Source of the DNA: Thermomonas haemolytica | Lineage (GTDB): Bacteria; Pseudomonadota; Gammaproteobacteria; Xanthomonadales; Xanthomonadaceae | Length of the DNA: 64,000 nucleotides | Direction of reading: 5' to 3' | NCBI RefSeq assembly: GCF_004346265.1 | Contig: NZ_SMAP01000005.1 | Coordinates: forward strand, 1-64,000 | Shown: one piece after another, positions 33,173-42,187 of the stretch | Position numbering within the stretch: position 1 is the first letter of the stretch | Layout: the number at the start of each line of letters is the position of its first letter | The notes under the pieces: generated by a model | Database searches by the model: none | Told to the model about the DNA's origin: nothing | Seen by the model: only the letters and a program-made list of their open reading frames with translations | Translations under genes and position numbers: made by a program

Positions 33173-33925
33173 TCAGCCCGCGCCGGTGGTCGCGACGCGG
33201 TCGTACAGCAGGTCCCAGACGCCGTGGCCGAGGCGCAGGCCGCGCGCCTCGAAATGGGTTTGCGGCCGCCAGTCCGGGCGCGGCACGTGGCCGCGCGGGC
33301 CGGCGCGGTTGGCCAGCCCGGCCGTGGCGTCCAGCACGTCCCACATCTGCTCGGCGTAGTCCTGCCAGTCGGTGGCCAGGTGCAGGCGGCCGCCGGGCGC
33401 CAGCTTGCGCACCAGCAGCGCGGCGAAGGCCGGGTTCACCAGCCGCCGCTTGTGGTGGCGCTTCTTGTGCCAGGGATCGGGGAAGTAGATGCGCACCTCG
33501 TCCAGCGCGTCATCGGCGATCTCGTGCTCCAGCACCTCCACTGCGTCGTGGTGGTAGAGGCGGACGTTCTGCGCATCGTCTTCCGCCAGCGCGTTGAGCA
33601 GGCGGCCAACGCCGGGGGCATGCACCTCGATGCCGATATGGTCGCGCGCCGGGTCGCGGGCGGCCGAATAGCGCAGCGCCTCGCCGTTGCCGAAGCCGAT
33701 CTCGAGGATGCGCGGCGCGCGGCGGCCGAAGGCGGCGTCGAAATCACGCGGCGCGCCGGTGTAATCGAGGCCGAAGCGCGGCCACAGCGCGTCGAAGGCG
33801 CGCTGCTGGGCCTCGGTGAAGCGCCCCTGGCGCAGCACGAAGCTGCGCACCTTGCGCTGGCCTTCGGTGGCGGTGAAGGGCTTGGGCGGCGCTTTCGCGC
33901 CCTGGCTGGAGTAGGGGTCGGTCAA
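33173..33925 (-). CDS. trmB: tRNA (guanine-N7-)-methyltransferase TrmB, TTG start
   Basis: A 250-residue enzyme forming m7G46 in tRNA. It shows the SAM motif [29 protein letters not shown], and the catalytic [15 protein letters not shown]. Homologous Xanthomonas proteins begin MTDP, and the matching sequence here begins at a TTG codon (33923-33925) with no ATG or GTG nearby in frame. TTG is therefore the likely start. A long open frame continues upstream on the minus strand but is antisense to the esterase gene. A GACAAT -10-like element lies at 33962-33967 on the minus strand. Confidence 0.92.
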   Translation of the reverse strand: MTDPYSSQGAKAPPKPFTATEGQRKVRSFVLRQGRFTEAQQRAFDALWPRFGLDYTGAPRDFDAAFGRRAPRILEIGFGNGEALRYSAARDPARDHIGIEVHAPGVGRLLNALAEDDAQNVRLYHHDAVEVLEHEIADDALDEVRIYFPDPWHKKRHHKRRLVNPAFAALLVRKLAPGGRLHLATDWQDYAEQMWDVLDATAGLANRAGPRGHVPRPDWRPQTHFEARGLRLGHGVWDLLYDRVATTGAG

Positions 33926-34120
33926 GGCGTTGGTTCCCGTGGATGCGCGTGGCAGGCCGCCATTGTCGCCGCTCGCGGGGCGGCGTGATGCGCTGCAGCG
34001 TGAGGGCGTTATGATTCCATGAAACCATCGCCGCCATTCGCCGGCGTACGGCTTGCGGCAGGCTCCGGTGGGCCGCCGACGTTTTGCGCGATATCCACAC
34101 CCATGCACGCGAGGATGCCC

Positions 34121-36064
34121 ATGAAACGCTCTTTCCGCAGGACCCTGCTTACCGCCGCGCTGGCCCTGGCCGCGCTGCCCGCCTTCGCCCAGAGCGCGCC
34201 GAAGTCGCCGTTCTCGCAGACCATTTTCTTCGGCGACAGCCTGACCGACGGCGGCTATTTCCGGCCGATGCTGATCAACCTGGTCGGCCCCAACGGCGCC
34301 ATCATCGGCCGTTTCACCACCAACCCCGGCTACCTCTGGGCCGATTACCTGTCCAGTTATTACGGCGGCAATGCCAATCCGGCCTGGACCGGCAACACCA
34401 CCCTGACCCCGACCCCTGGCACCGGCAGTAACTGGGCGGTCGGCGGCGCGCGGGTGAAGATCGACAGCGTCGGCGGGCTGGGCTACACGCCCTCGCTGGT
34501 GAGCCAGTACAACGCCTACCTGGCGGCGGGCAACAAGGTGGATCCGAATGCGCTGTACACCGTGTGGGGCGGCGCCAACGACATCTTCGCCGCCACCAGC
34601 GCCTACCAGACGGCCTATGTCAGCACCCTGCTGGGCGGTGGCACCGCCGCCCAGGCGGATGCCGCCGGCAGCGCGGCCGCGCAGGCGATCATCGGCACTG
34701 CGGTCGGCGACCAGATCACCCTGATCGGCGCGATGACCAGCGCCGGTGCCCGCTACATTTTGGTGCCGACGATCCCGGACATCGGCCTCACCCCGGATGC
34801 CGCCGCCGGCGGCGCCCAGGGCATCGCGCTCGGCACCGCCCTGTCCACCGCCTACAACGGCGGGCTGTATGCCGGGCTGGCGACCGCCGGCCTGCACGTG
34901 ATCCCGGTGGACACGTTCCACTTCCTGCAGGAAGTGGTGGCGAGCCCGAGCACCTACGGCCTGACCAACGTCACCAGCGCGGCCTGCCAGCCGCAGCCGG
35001 CGCCGGCGGGCAGCTCTTCGCTGTTCTGCAGCCCGGCCTCGACCGTACCGAACGGCGCCAACACCTATCTGTTCGCTGATGGCGTGCACCCGACCTCGGC
35101 CGCGCACCAGGCGCTGGGGGATCTTGCGATCGCGATGATCGATGGCCCGCGCAGCATCGCGGTGCTGCCGCATTCGGCCGGGGTGGTCGGGCGCGCGCGC
35201 GCGGTGGGCGTGGATAGCGCGGTCGCCGGCATGGCGATGCAGGAAGGCGACGGCATGCGCTGGTGGGCCGATATCCGCGGCGACCAGCAGCGTTTCGTCA
35301 ATTCCCAGGGCTTCGACGGGTTCGGCGGCACCGGGTCGTTCGGCGTGGGCTGGCGCAGCGGCAACCTGCTGTACGGCGCGTTCGCCGGCTACGGCCGCCA
35401 GGATCTCGACTTCGGTTTCAATCGCGGCAGCTTCCGCCAGACCGATGCCAGCGTCGGCGGCTTCGTCGGCTGGGCCAGCGACGGCCTGTGGGTCAACGGC
35501 CAGGCCAGCTGGACCAAGCTGGGCTACAAGGTGGACCGCCAGGTCAACCTCGGCCAGGCCGTGCGCATCCACCACGGCTCCCCGGACGGCACCAACCTGA
35601 GCGTGGGCGCCAGCGCGGGCTGGACCTTCAAGCACGGCAAGTGGGAGCACGGCCCGGTGGTGTCGCTGCTGTCGCAGACCATCCGCGTGGATGGCTACGC
35701 CGAGGACAGCAACCAGTCCAGCGCGCTGGCCTACATGAAGCAGAAGGGCGATTCGCTGATCGGCAGCGCCGGCTGGCAGGCCAGCTACGCCATCAACGAC
35801 CATGTGCAGCCGTTCGTGCGCCTGACCGGCGACCACGAGTACAAGAAGCCGGCCGACCAGGTGTGGGCGCAGTCGCTGTCGCTGTCCGGCTCGCTGCCGT
35901 ACGCGGTGCCGGGGCTGGACTTCGATCGCACCTACGGCACCTTCACCGTCGGCCTGCGCAACAAGCTGGGCGGCCTGGACCTGACCACCGGCGCCAACGT
36001 CACCGTGGGCCAGAGCGGCGGCAGCAACGCCAGCTTCTACGTGACGCTGGGCGGTTCGTTCTGA
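34121..36064 (+). CDS. GDSL-family esterase autotransporter (EstA-like)
   Basis: A 647-residue surface esterase. The signal peptide ends near residue 24 (PAFAQ). The passenger is a GDSL/SGNH hydrolase with nucleophile Ser40 in FGDSLTDGG, the conserved asparagine in VWGGANDIF and the Asp320-His323 pair in FADGVHPTS. The C-terminal part from about residue 390 is a 12-stranded autotransporter barrel ending in the outer-membrane signature phenylalanine (TLGGSF). The start at 34121 follows GCGAGGA. Relatives hydrolyse lipid esters at the cell surface and affect rhamnolipid production, motility or virulence. Confidence 0.93.
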   Translation: MKRSFRRTLLTAALALAALPAFAQSAPKSPFSQTIFFGDSLTDGGYFRPMLINLVGPNGAIIGRFTTNPGYLWADYLSSYYGGNANPAWTGNTTLTPTPGTGSNWAVGGARVKIDSVGGLGYTPSLVSQYNAYLAAGNKVDPNALYTVWGGANDIFAATSAYQTAYVSTLLGGGTAAQADAAGSAAAQAIIGTAVGDQITLIGAMTSAGARYILVPTIPDIGLTPDAAAGGAQGIALGTALSTAYNGGLYAGLATAGLHVIPVDTFHFLQEVVASPSTYGLTNVTSAACQPQPAPAGSSSLFCSPASTVPNGANTYLFADGVHPTSAAHQALGDLAIAMIDGPRSIAVLPHSAGVVGRARAVGVDSAVAGMAMQEGDGMRWWADIRGDQQRFVNSQGFDGFGGTGSFGVGWRSGNLLYGAFAGYGRQDLDFGFNRGSFRQTDASVGGFVGWASDGLWVNGQASWTKLGYKVDRQVNLGQAVRIHHGSPDGTNLSVGASAGWTFKHGKWEHGPVVSLLSQTIRVDGYAEDSNQSSALAYMKQKGDSLIGSAGWQASYAINDHVQPFVRLTGDHEYKKPADQVWAQSLSLSGSLPYAVPGLDFDRTYGTFTVGLRNKLGGLDLTTGANVTVGQSGGSNASFYVTLGGSF

Positions 36065-36094
36065 TCGCCGCGGGCGCGGCTGGGCGTGCACGCG

Positions 36095-36124
36095 TTGCAT
36101 CCCGGCCGGGCGCCGGCATAGACT
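36095..36124 (+). promoter_or_regulatory. Promoter of tRNA-Gly
   Basis: TTGCAT (36095-36100) and TAGACT (36119-36124) are spaced by 18 bp. The tRNA begins 11 bp downstream. Confidence 0.55.
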
Positions 36125-36134
36125 TGCCGCCCGC

Positions 36135-36208
36135 GCGGGTGTAGTTCAATGGTAGAACTGCAGCTTCCCAAGCTGCTAACGTGGGTTCGATTCCCATCAC
36201 CCGCTCCA
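36135..36208 (+). tRNA. tRNA-Gly (anticodon CCC)
   Basis: A complete cloverleaf with encoded CCA: acceptor GCGGGTG/CACCCGC, D-arm GTTCAATGGTAGAAC, anticodon stem GCAGC/GCTGC with loop TTCCCAA giving anticodon CCC, and T-loop TTCGATT. It closely resembles E. coli glyU. It decodes GGG. Confidence 0.96.
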
Positions 36209-36245
36209 GTTTCGCGCAGGTCCTGCGGCATCTCCTGCAATATCA

Positions 36246-36274
36246 GGGCGGCATCCTCACGGGTGCCGCCCTTT
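36246..36274 (+). terminator. Terminator of tRNA-Gly
   Basis: An 11-bp stem (36246-36256 with 36261-36271, one G-T pair, core GGGCGGCA/TGCCGCCC) with a 4-base loop, followed by TTT. It lies 38 bp after the tRNA. Confidence 0.65.
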
Positions 36275-36356
36275 GCATTGGGGCGCCGTGCAGCCGGCCC
36301 GGCGGCAGCCGTCGGCGGCCAGGGCTTCCATCGGGCACTCCCCACCGGGCATTCCC

Positions 36357-37271
36357 ATGAAACTCGCCATCCTGTCCCGTAACGGCAAGCTGTACTCCAC
36401 CCGGCGGCTGGTGGAGGCCGCGCGCCAGCGCGGCCACAGCGTGCGGGTGCTCGACCCGCTGCGTTGCTACCTGCGGATCAGCAGCGACGGCTTCGACATG
36501 CATTACAAGGGCAAGCCGATCGCCGGCTACGGCGCGGTGGTGCCGCGCATCGGCGCGTCGATCACCCGCTACGGCTGCGCGGTGCTGCGCCAGTTTGAAC
36601 TGATGGGCAGCTACAGCCCCAACAGCGCGGCGGCGATCGCGCGCGCGCGCGACAAGCTGCGCTGCCACCAGGTGCTGGCGGCCGAGGGGATCGGGCTGCC
36701 GGTGACGGTGTTCGGCGACAACCCGGACGACACCGCCGACCTGCTGGCGATGCTGGGCCCGCCGCCGCACGTGATCAAGCTCAACGAGGGCACCCAGGGC
36801 GCCGGCGTGATGCTGGCCGAGAAGGCCTCCGCCTCGCGCGCCACCATCGAGACCCTGCGCGGGCTGTACGCGAATTTCCTGGTGCAGGAGTTCATCGCCG
36901 AGGCCAAGGGCGCCGACCTGCGCTGCTTCGTGGTCGGCGACCGGGTGGTGGCGGCGATGCGCCGGCAGGCCCCGAAAGGCGACTTCCGCTCCAACCTGCA
37001 CCGCGGCGGCAGCGCCAGGCCGGTGCGTCCGAGCCGGGCAGAGGTGGACACAGCCGTGCGTGCGGCCGGCCTGCTGGGCCTGGGCGTGGCCGGGGTGGAC
37101 CTGATCCGCAGCAAGCGCGGCCCGCTGGTGCTGGAGGTCAATTCCTCGCCCGGGCTGGAAGGCATCGAGCAGGCCACCGGGATCGACGTGGCCGGCGCGG
37201 TGGTCGAGCACGTGGTGGCCCGCGCGGCCGGCCTGCAACACAAGCGCAACGCGGATTTGACGGATTCTTAA
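36357..37271 (+). CDS. rimK: RimK family ATP-grasp ligase
   Basis: A 304-residue ATP-grasp enzyme. RimK adds glutamates to the C-terminus of ribosomal protein S6. Visible are the N-terminal [35 protein letters not shown], the ATP-grasp segments [17 protein letters not shown] and [30 protein letters not shown], and [17 protein letters not shown]. The length matches E. coli RimK (300). It is a single gene ended by a strong terminator. Confidence 0.93.
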   Translation: MKLAILSRNGKLYSTRRLVEAARQRGHSVRVLDPLRCYLRISSDGFDMHYKGKPIAGYGAVVPRIGASITRYGCAVLRQFELMGSYSPNSAAAIARARDKLRCHQVLAAEGIGLPVTVFGDNPDDTADLLAMLGPPPHVIKLNEGTQGAGVMLAEKASASRATIETLRGLYANFLVQEFIAEAKGADLRCFVVGDRVVAAMRRQAPKGDFRSNLHRGGSARPVRPSRAEVDTAVRAAGLLGLGVAGVDLIRSKRGPLVLEVNSSPGLEGIEQATGIDVAGAVVEHVVARAAGLQHKRNADLTDS

Positions 37272-37347
37272 TCGCCCCGCGCGCACCATGCACCCGTGCC
37301 CGCCGCGCTTCCCCCTCGGCCGGCACTGCAGGGCGATGAGACGTTTG

Positions 37348-37379
37348 GCCCGGGCGACTCCCCACCGCCCGGGCTTTTT
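37348..37379 (+). terminator. Intrinsic terminator after rimK
   Basis: GCCCGGGCG (37348-37356) pairs with CGCCCGGGC (37366-37374), followed by TTTTT. It separates rimK from the two-component genes. Confidence 0.85.
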
Positions 37380-37488
37380 GTCGTCCGCGTTCCGCCCGCC
37401 GCCGCGGCGCGGCTGTGCAAGAATCCGGGAACCGGCCTGCGCCGCGCCGGTCATAACCGGGGCCTGCGGCCACCTGGAGACGAGACAC

Positions 37489-38172
37489 ATGCGCGTACTG
37501 GTCATCGAAGACAACCCCGACATCGCCGCCAACCTGGGGGATTACCTCGAGGACTGCGGGCACACGGTGGATTTCGCCGCGGACGGCGTCACCGGGCTGC
37601 ACCTGGCGGTGGTGCACGACTTCGATGCCATCGTGCTGGACCTCAACCTGCCGGGGATGGACGGGCTGGAGGTCTGCCGCAAGCTGCGCGGCGATGCCCG
37701 CAAGCACACCCCGGTGCTGATGCTGACCGCGCGCGATTCGCTGGACAACAAGCTGGCCGGCTTCGATTCCGGGGCCGACGACTACCTAATCAAGCCGTTC
37801 GCGCTGCAGGAGGTGAACGTGCGCCTCAACGCGTTGGCGCGGCGCGGACGCGGGCTGCCGGCGCGGGTGCTCAACGTGGGCGAGCTGGAATACAACCTGG
37901 ACACCCTGGAGGTGCACCGCGAGGGGCGCCCGATCCAGCTCAACCCGACCGCGCTGAAGATCCTGCAGGCGCTGATGGAGGCCTCGCCGGCGGTGGTGAC
38001 CCGGCAGGAACTCGAGAACCGGGTGTGGGGCGAGGAACTGCCGGATTCCGACTCGCTGCGGGTGCACATCCACGGCCTGCGCGCGGCGGTGGACAAGCCC
38101 TTCGCCAAGCCCATGATCCAGACCCGCCATGGCATCGGCTACCGGATCGCGCCCCCCGATGCCGACGGCTGA
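37489..38172 (+). CDS. OmpR-family response regulator (ColR-like)
   Basis: A 227-residue DNA-binding regulator. The receiver domain carries the acidic pair in IEDNPD, phosphoacceptor Asp51 in DAIVLDLNLPGMDGLEV, and the lysine in DYLIKPFALQEV. The winged-helix domain (about residues 130-225) has LNPTALKILQALMEASPAVVTRQELENRVWG. The sequence is strikingly like ColR of Xanthomonas, which with ColS controls membrane integrity and virulence; the name is offered from memory. CTGGAGA precedes the ATG. The kinase gene overlaps its 3' end. Confidence 0.9.
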   Translation: MRVLVIEDNPDIAANLGDYLEDCGHTVDFAADGVTGLHLAVVHDFDAIVLDLNLPGMDGLEVCRKLRGDARKHTPVLMLTARDSLDNKLAGFDSGADDYLIKPFALQEVNVRLNALARRGRGLPARVLNVGELEYNLDTLEVHREGRPIQLNPTALKILQALMEASPAVVTRQELENRVWGEELPDSDSLRVHIHGLRAAVDKPFAKPMIQTRHGIGYRIAPPDADG

Positions 38173-39478
38173 GGCTTCCGCGCAGCGCCGCCCGCCGGGC
38201 CGGCGCCGGCTGCGCACCCGCATCATCACCTCGTTCGTGCTGCTGGGTTTCGGCCTGACCGCGCTGTTCGCGGTGGCGATGGTGCACCTGCGCAACCGGC
38301 TGGAGAACCAGCTGATCGAGAAGACGTTGCAGCGCGAGGTGGACAACCTCGTGCGGCATGTCGAAACCAATCCGGACGAGCCGCCGTTCTACCTGGTGTT
38401 CGACGCGCGCACCTTCAGCGATGCGAATGCCTACAAGATCAACCCGCTGTACCGCGACCTCAAGCCCGGGGTGCACGAGATCCGCGAACCGGACGCGCGC
38501 GGCGCGATGCAGGTGTACAAGGTGGCGGTGCGCCGTGGCATCAGCCGCGAGGGCAAGCCCTTCACCAGCCTGGTGCGCTACAACGTCACCGATGCGGCAG
38601 CCACCTCGGACCTGCTCGCGCGCTGGCTGCTGGCGGCGGTGCTGGCGTTCACCCTGTTCGCGCTGGTGCTGGGCTGGTGGTCGGCGTCGCGGGTGATGGC
38701 GCCGGTGTCGGAACTGGCGCGGCGTCTGCGGCGCTCGGGCAACAGCTCCGAACCCGAGGCGCTGGCGCCGGACTTCGCGGACGATGAAGTGGGCGAGCTG
38801 GCGCGCGCGCTGGACGACTATGCCGCGCGGCTCACCGAGGTGGTGCAGCGCGACCGCGAGTTCAACGCCGACGTCAGCCACGAGCTGCGCACCCCGCTGG
38901 CGGTGATCCGCGGCGCGGCCGAGTTGCTGCTGGCCAAGCCCGACCTCGACGAACGCACCCGTACCCGCCTGCTGCGCATCCAGCGCGCCGAACAGCAGTG
39001 CAGTGACCTGATCGGCGCGCTGCTGCTGCTCTCCCGCAACGAGCGCGCGGTCGGTCAGTGCGATGTCGCCAAGGTGGCGCAGCAGCTGCTGGAAAGCCAC
39101 CGTGCCCAGCTCGGCGGCAAGCCGGTCGAGCTGAAGCTGGAGGGCGAGCCGAGCCTGCCGCTGCAGGTGCCGGAGTCGGCGCTGGCGGTGGCGCTGGGCA
39201 ACCTGATCGGCAACGCGGTGAAGTACACCCCCAGCGGCGAGGTGGTGGTGCGCGTGCTGCCGCAGGCGGTGGAGGTGCGCGATTCCGGCCCCGGCCTCAG
39301 CGCCGAGGATGCCGCACGCCTGTTCGAGCGTGGCTACCGCGGCACCCATGCCGGGCACTCCCAGGGCGGGGGCATCGGCCTGTCGATCGTGCGCCGCCTG
39401 TGCGCGCTGTACGGCTGGGACGTGCAGGTGCGGCCCGGCGACGAACGCGGCGTGGTGGCGACCCTGCGCTTCGGCTGA
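38159..39478 (+). CDS. Sensor histidine kinase (ColS-like)
   Basis: A 439-residue membrane kinase. TM1 is at about residues 23-45, a short periplasmic sensor of about 105 residues follows, then TM2 at about 153-174, a HAMP region, the H-box with His241 in FNADVSHELRTPLAVI, an N-box in GNLIGNAVKYTPSG, and G-boxes VRDSGPGLS and GGGIGLSIV. The start at 38159 overlaps the regulator stop by 14 bp, as is common in coupled pairs. It should phosphorylate the preceding OmpR-type regulator. The ligand is unknown; ColS homologues respond to metals such as zinc and iron. Confidence 0.9.
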   Translation: MPTAEASAQRRPPGRRRLRTRIITSFVLLGFGLTALFAVAMVHLRNRLENQLIEKTLQREVDNLVRHVETNPDEPPFYLVFDARTFSDANAYKINPLYRDLKPGVHEIREPDARGAMQVYKVAVRRGISREGKPFTSLVRYNVTDAAATSDLLARWLLAAVLAFTLFALVLGWWSASRVMAPVSELARRLRRSGNSSEPEALAPDFADDEVGELARALDDYAARLTEVVQRDREFNADVSHELRTPLAVIRGAAELLLAKPDLDERTRTRLLRIQRAEQQCSDLIGALLLLSRNERAVGQCDVAKVAQQLLESHRAQLGGKPVELKLEGEPSLPLQVPESALAVALGNLIGNAVKYTPSGEVVVRVLPQAVEVRDSGPGLSAEDAARLFERGYRGTHAGHSQGGGIGLSIVRRLCALYGWDVQVRPGDERGVVATLRFG

Positions 39479-39578
39479 GCCGCCTTCGCGCCTGCCGTGC
39501 GCGGGCGACGGATGCCGGAAGTGGGCTTGGATGCGGCTTCGGCGGCATAATGCGCAGTCCGTTCGCAAGGAATCCCGC

Positions 39579-40682
39579 ATGAACCACGCCGCCGCGCCGC
39601 TGGCCTACCAGGTCATTCCGTCCGACCATGCCCGCAGCGATGCGCAGCGCGAGGCCCTGCTGGCCGGTGAGCTCGGCTTCGGCCGCATCTTCACCGATCA
39701 CATGGTGTCCATCCAATGGGACAAGGCGCACGGCTGGCATGATGCGCAGGTGCGCGCCTACGGGCCGCTGGCGCTGGACCCGGCCGCGGCGGTGCTGCAC
39801 TACGGGCAGGAGATCTTCGAGGGCATCAAGGCCTACCGGCATGCCGACGGTTCGATCTGGACCTTCCGCCCCGAGGCCAACGGCGAGCGCCTGCAGCGCT
39901 CGGCGGCGCGGCTGGCGCTACCGCAGCTGCCGGTGGCGGAGTTCGTGGAGTCGCTGCGGCAGCTCATCGCCATCGACCACGGCTGGGTGCCATCGCAGCC
40001 GGAGAGCAGCCTGTACTTCCGCCCCTTCATGATCGCCACCGAGGCCTTCCTCGGCGTGCGCCCGGCGCAGGCCGCGGGCTATTACGTGATCGCCAGTCCG
40101 GCGGGCGCCTACTTCCACGGCGGCGTGAAGCCGGTCGGCATCTGGCTGTCGCGCGATTACGCGCGCGCGGCCAAGGGCGGCACCGGCGCGGCCAAGTGCG
40201 GCGGCAACTACGCCGCCTCGCTGCTGCCGCAGCAGGAGGCCTATGCCAACGGCTGCTCGCAGGTGCTGTTCCTGGACCCGGTGGAAGGCCGCTACATCGA
40301 GGAACTCGGCGGCATGAACGTGTTCCTGGTCTATCGCGACGGCCGCATCGTCACCCCGGCGCTGTCGGGCAGCATCCTCGAGGGCGTCACCCGTTCCAGC
40401 ATCCTGCAGCTGGCGCGCGACCGCGGGATGCAGGTGGAGGAGCGCAAGATCGCGATCGACGAGTGGATGCAGGGCGTAGCATCCGGCGAGATCAGCGAGG
40501 TGTTCGCCTGCGGCACCGCCGCGGTGGTGACCCCGATCGGCCAGCTCAAGGGCAAGGACTTCGCGGTGGGCGACCTCGACGCGCCGGCGGGCGCGGTGAC
40601 GATGGCGATCCGCCGCGAGCTGACCGATATCCAGTACGGGCGCGTGCCCGATCGCCACGGCTGGATGGTGCGCCTGCGCTGA
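39579..40682 (+). CDS. ilvE: Branched-chain amino acid aminotransferase
   Basis: A 367-residue PLP enzyme of fold type IV, which carries out the last step of valine, leucine and isoleucine synthesis. Motifs: LHYGQEIFEGIKAYRHADG, FRPEANGERLQRSAARL, the PLP-lysine region GTGAAKCGGNYAASL, EELGGMNVFLVY, GSILEGVTRSSILQLA, and EVFACGTAAVVTPIG. The length matches the BCAT group 2 subtype. AAGGA lies 8 bp before the ATG; a CATAAT -10-like element is at 39546-39551. Confidence 0.94.
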   Translation: MNHAAAPLAYQVIPSDHARSDAQREALLAGELGFGRIFTDHMVSIQWDKAHGWHDAQVRAYGPLALDPAAAVLHYGQEIFEGIKAYRHADGSIWTFRPEANGERLQRSAARLALPQLPVAEFVESLRQLIAIDHGWVPSQPESSLYFRPFMIATEAFLGVRPAQAAGYYVIASPAGAYFHGGVKPVGIWLSRDYARAAKGGTGAAKCGGNYAASLLPQQEAYANGCSQVLFLDPVEGRYIEELGGMNVFLVYRDGRIVTPALSGSILEGVTRSSILQLARDRGMQVEERKIAIDEWMQGVASGEISEVFACGTAAVVTPIGQLKGKDFAVGDLDAPAGAVTMAIRRELTDIQYGRVPDRHGWMVRLR

Positions 40683-40709
40683 GCGCGCGCGCCGTTCGTG
40701 GCGCCGCCG

Positions 40710-41219
40710 CTACAGCGTCAGCCACAGGCAGCCCATGCGCCGGCGCAGGCCGAATCCGGCCTGGCGCGGGGTGCGCCCGTTGCCGTCCACCTGCTCCGCC
40801 ACCAGCCCGGTGACCGCACCGGTGGCCTCGTCCGTGCGTGCGTGCACGCCGACGAGCGGGCGCCCTGCAATCCGCTGCAATTGGTCCAGCACCGCATTGG
40901 CGGCGGCGCTGCCCATCCCGGCCCAGTCGTAGAGCGCGGCCAGTTGGTTGGCGTCGCCGGCCTGCAGCGCGCGTTCCAGCGCATCCGCCAGGTCCTCCAC
41001 GCTGCGCGCGCAGCCGCCGCGCGCCGTCAGCAGGGCACCGCCGGCGCCGGCCGCCAGGGCTGCGGGTGCCTCGCGCGCGGCGATGTCGCCGCACTGGCGG
41101 TCGGTATAGATGCGGGTGCCGTCCGCCGCCAGGCACTGGCGCACCTGTGCCTGCACGGGCGGCGCGGGCAGCGGGCCGAGCAGGAGCGCCGGCAGCAGCA
41201 GGGGGGCGATGCGGGGCAT
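40710..41219 (-). CDS. Exported DUF4124-like protein
   Basis: A 169-residue protein with a signal peptide (PALLLGPLPAPPVQA, cleavage near residue 24), followed at once by a DUF4124-type pattern, VRQCLAADGTRIYTDRQC, with two conserved cysteines. The rest is an alpha-helical region (SVEDLADALERALQAGDANQLAALYDWAGM) of unknown role. It lies 17 bp downstream of metF on the same strand and may be co-transcribed, but no functional link is evident. Confidence 0.7.
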   Translation of the reverse strand: MPRIAPLLLPALLLGPLPAPPVQAQVRQCLAADGTRIYTDRQCGDIAAREAPAALAAGAGGALLTARGGCARSVEDLADALERALQAGDANQLAALYDWAGMGSAAANAVLDQLQRIAGRPLVGVHARTDEATGAVTGLVAEQVDGNGRTPRQAGFGLRRRMGCLWLTL

Positions 41220-41236
41220 GCGCGCAGGGTACGCGC

Positions 41237-42061
41237 TCACTCCAGCCGCTGCAGCACCGCCTGCACCGGACGCGCCAGGTTGAGGGTGTAGAAGTGCAGC
41301 CCCGGTGCGCCGCCGTCCAGCAGGCGGCGGCACAGCGCGGCCACCACATCGGCGGCGAACTCGCGGATCGCCGCGCCGTCGTCGCCGAACGCGCGCATGC
41401 GGCGGTCGATCCAGCGCGGGATCTCCGCGCCGCAGGCCTCGGAGAAGCGGCGCAGCTGGGCGTAGTTGGCGATCGGCATGATGCCGGGGACGATCGGGAT
41501 ATCGACACCGGCGCGCTTGGCATCCTCGACGAAGCGGAAATAGGCGTCGGCGTTGTAGAAGTACTGGGTGATCGCGCCGCTCGCCCCGGCCTCCACCTTG
41601 GCCTTGAAATGGCGCAGGTCCACCTGCGCGTCCGGGGCCTGCGGGTGCACTTCCGGGTAGGCCGCGACTTCGATGTGGAAGTGCTCGCCATGCTCCTCGC
41701 GGATCAGCTGCACCAGCTCGCTAGCGTGGCGCAAATCGCCGCTGCGCGCCATGCCCGAGGGCAGGTCGCCGCGCAGGGCGACGATCCGGGTGCACCCCAG
41801 CGCGCGGTAGCGCGCCAGCAGCGCCAGGATTTCCTCGCGGCTGCCGCCCACGCAGGTCAGGTGCGGCACCCCGTCCAGCGCGTGCTGCTGGCGCAGGCGC
41901 TGCACGGTTTCCGGGGTCTGGCCGAGGGTGGAGCCGCCGGCACCGAAGGTCACCGACATGAACTCCGGGGCATATGCCTTCAGCTTGCGCACGCTGCGGT
42001 CGAACTGCTCGCGCTGTTCGTCGGTCTTGGGCGGGTAGAACTCGAAGCTGATCGGCAGCAT
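41237..42061 (-). CDS. metF: 5,10-methylenetetrahydrofolate reductase
   Basis: A 274-residue FAD enzyme that makes 5-methyltetrahydrofolate, the methyl donor for methionine synthesis. Motifs: ISFEFYPPKTDEQ (catalytic glutamate), SVTFGAGGSTLGQT, ALRGDLPSG, the FAD-binding FHIEVAAYPEVHPQA, and IVPGIMPIANYAQL. The ATG at 42061 is chosen over GTG at 42070, which would add three residues. The upstream region contains a motif nearly identical to one in front of metK (42094-42122), pointing to common control of the methionine cycle. Confidence 0.94.
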   Translation of the reverse strand: MLPISFEFYPPKTDEQREQFDRSVRKLKAYAPEFMSVTFGAGGSTLGQTPETVQRLRQQHALDGVPHLTCVGGSREEILALLARYRALGCTRIVALRGDLPSGMARSGDLRHASELVQLIREEHGEHFHIEVAAYPEVHPQAPDAQVDLRHFKAKVEAGASGAITQYFYNADAYFRFVEDAKRAGVDIPIVPGIMPIANYAQLRRFSEACGAEIPRWIDRRMRAFGDDGAAIREFAADVVAALCRRLLDGGAPGLHFYTLNLARPVQAVLQRLE

Positions 42062-42093
42062 GGTCGGCACTCGCGAGGGGCTGGCCCATTCTA

Positions 42094-42122
42094 CATATCC
42101 TTATATTCGGATGAAAGGATAT
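42094..42122. promoter_or_regulatory. Methionine-cycle motif, metF copy
   Basis: On the plus strand it begins ATATCCTTATATTCGGATG and continues AAAGGATAT. ATATCCTT and AAGGATAT are inverted arms 12 bp apart. The same text, with few changes, precedes metK at 48154-48180. It lies 33-61 bp upstream of the metF ATG and also in front of the divergent diguanylate cyclase gene. Confidence 0.65.
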
Positions 42123-42187
42123 TTGAAGGGCTGCAACTTGACCGCCCACCGGGAGTGGCCGCATCGTTTCGCTCGGGGAGGGCCCGA

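Noticed and set aside
33926-36100. Upstream extension of the trmB frame across the esterase gene
   Set aside because: It is antisense to a well-supported autotransporter gene, and TrmB homology stops at the TTG.
42062-42070. GTG at 42070 as the metF start
   Set aside because: It is possible, but ATG at 42061 gives the family-typical N-terminus and would need no unusual start.
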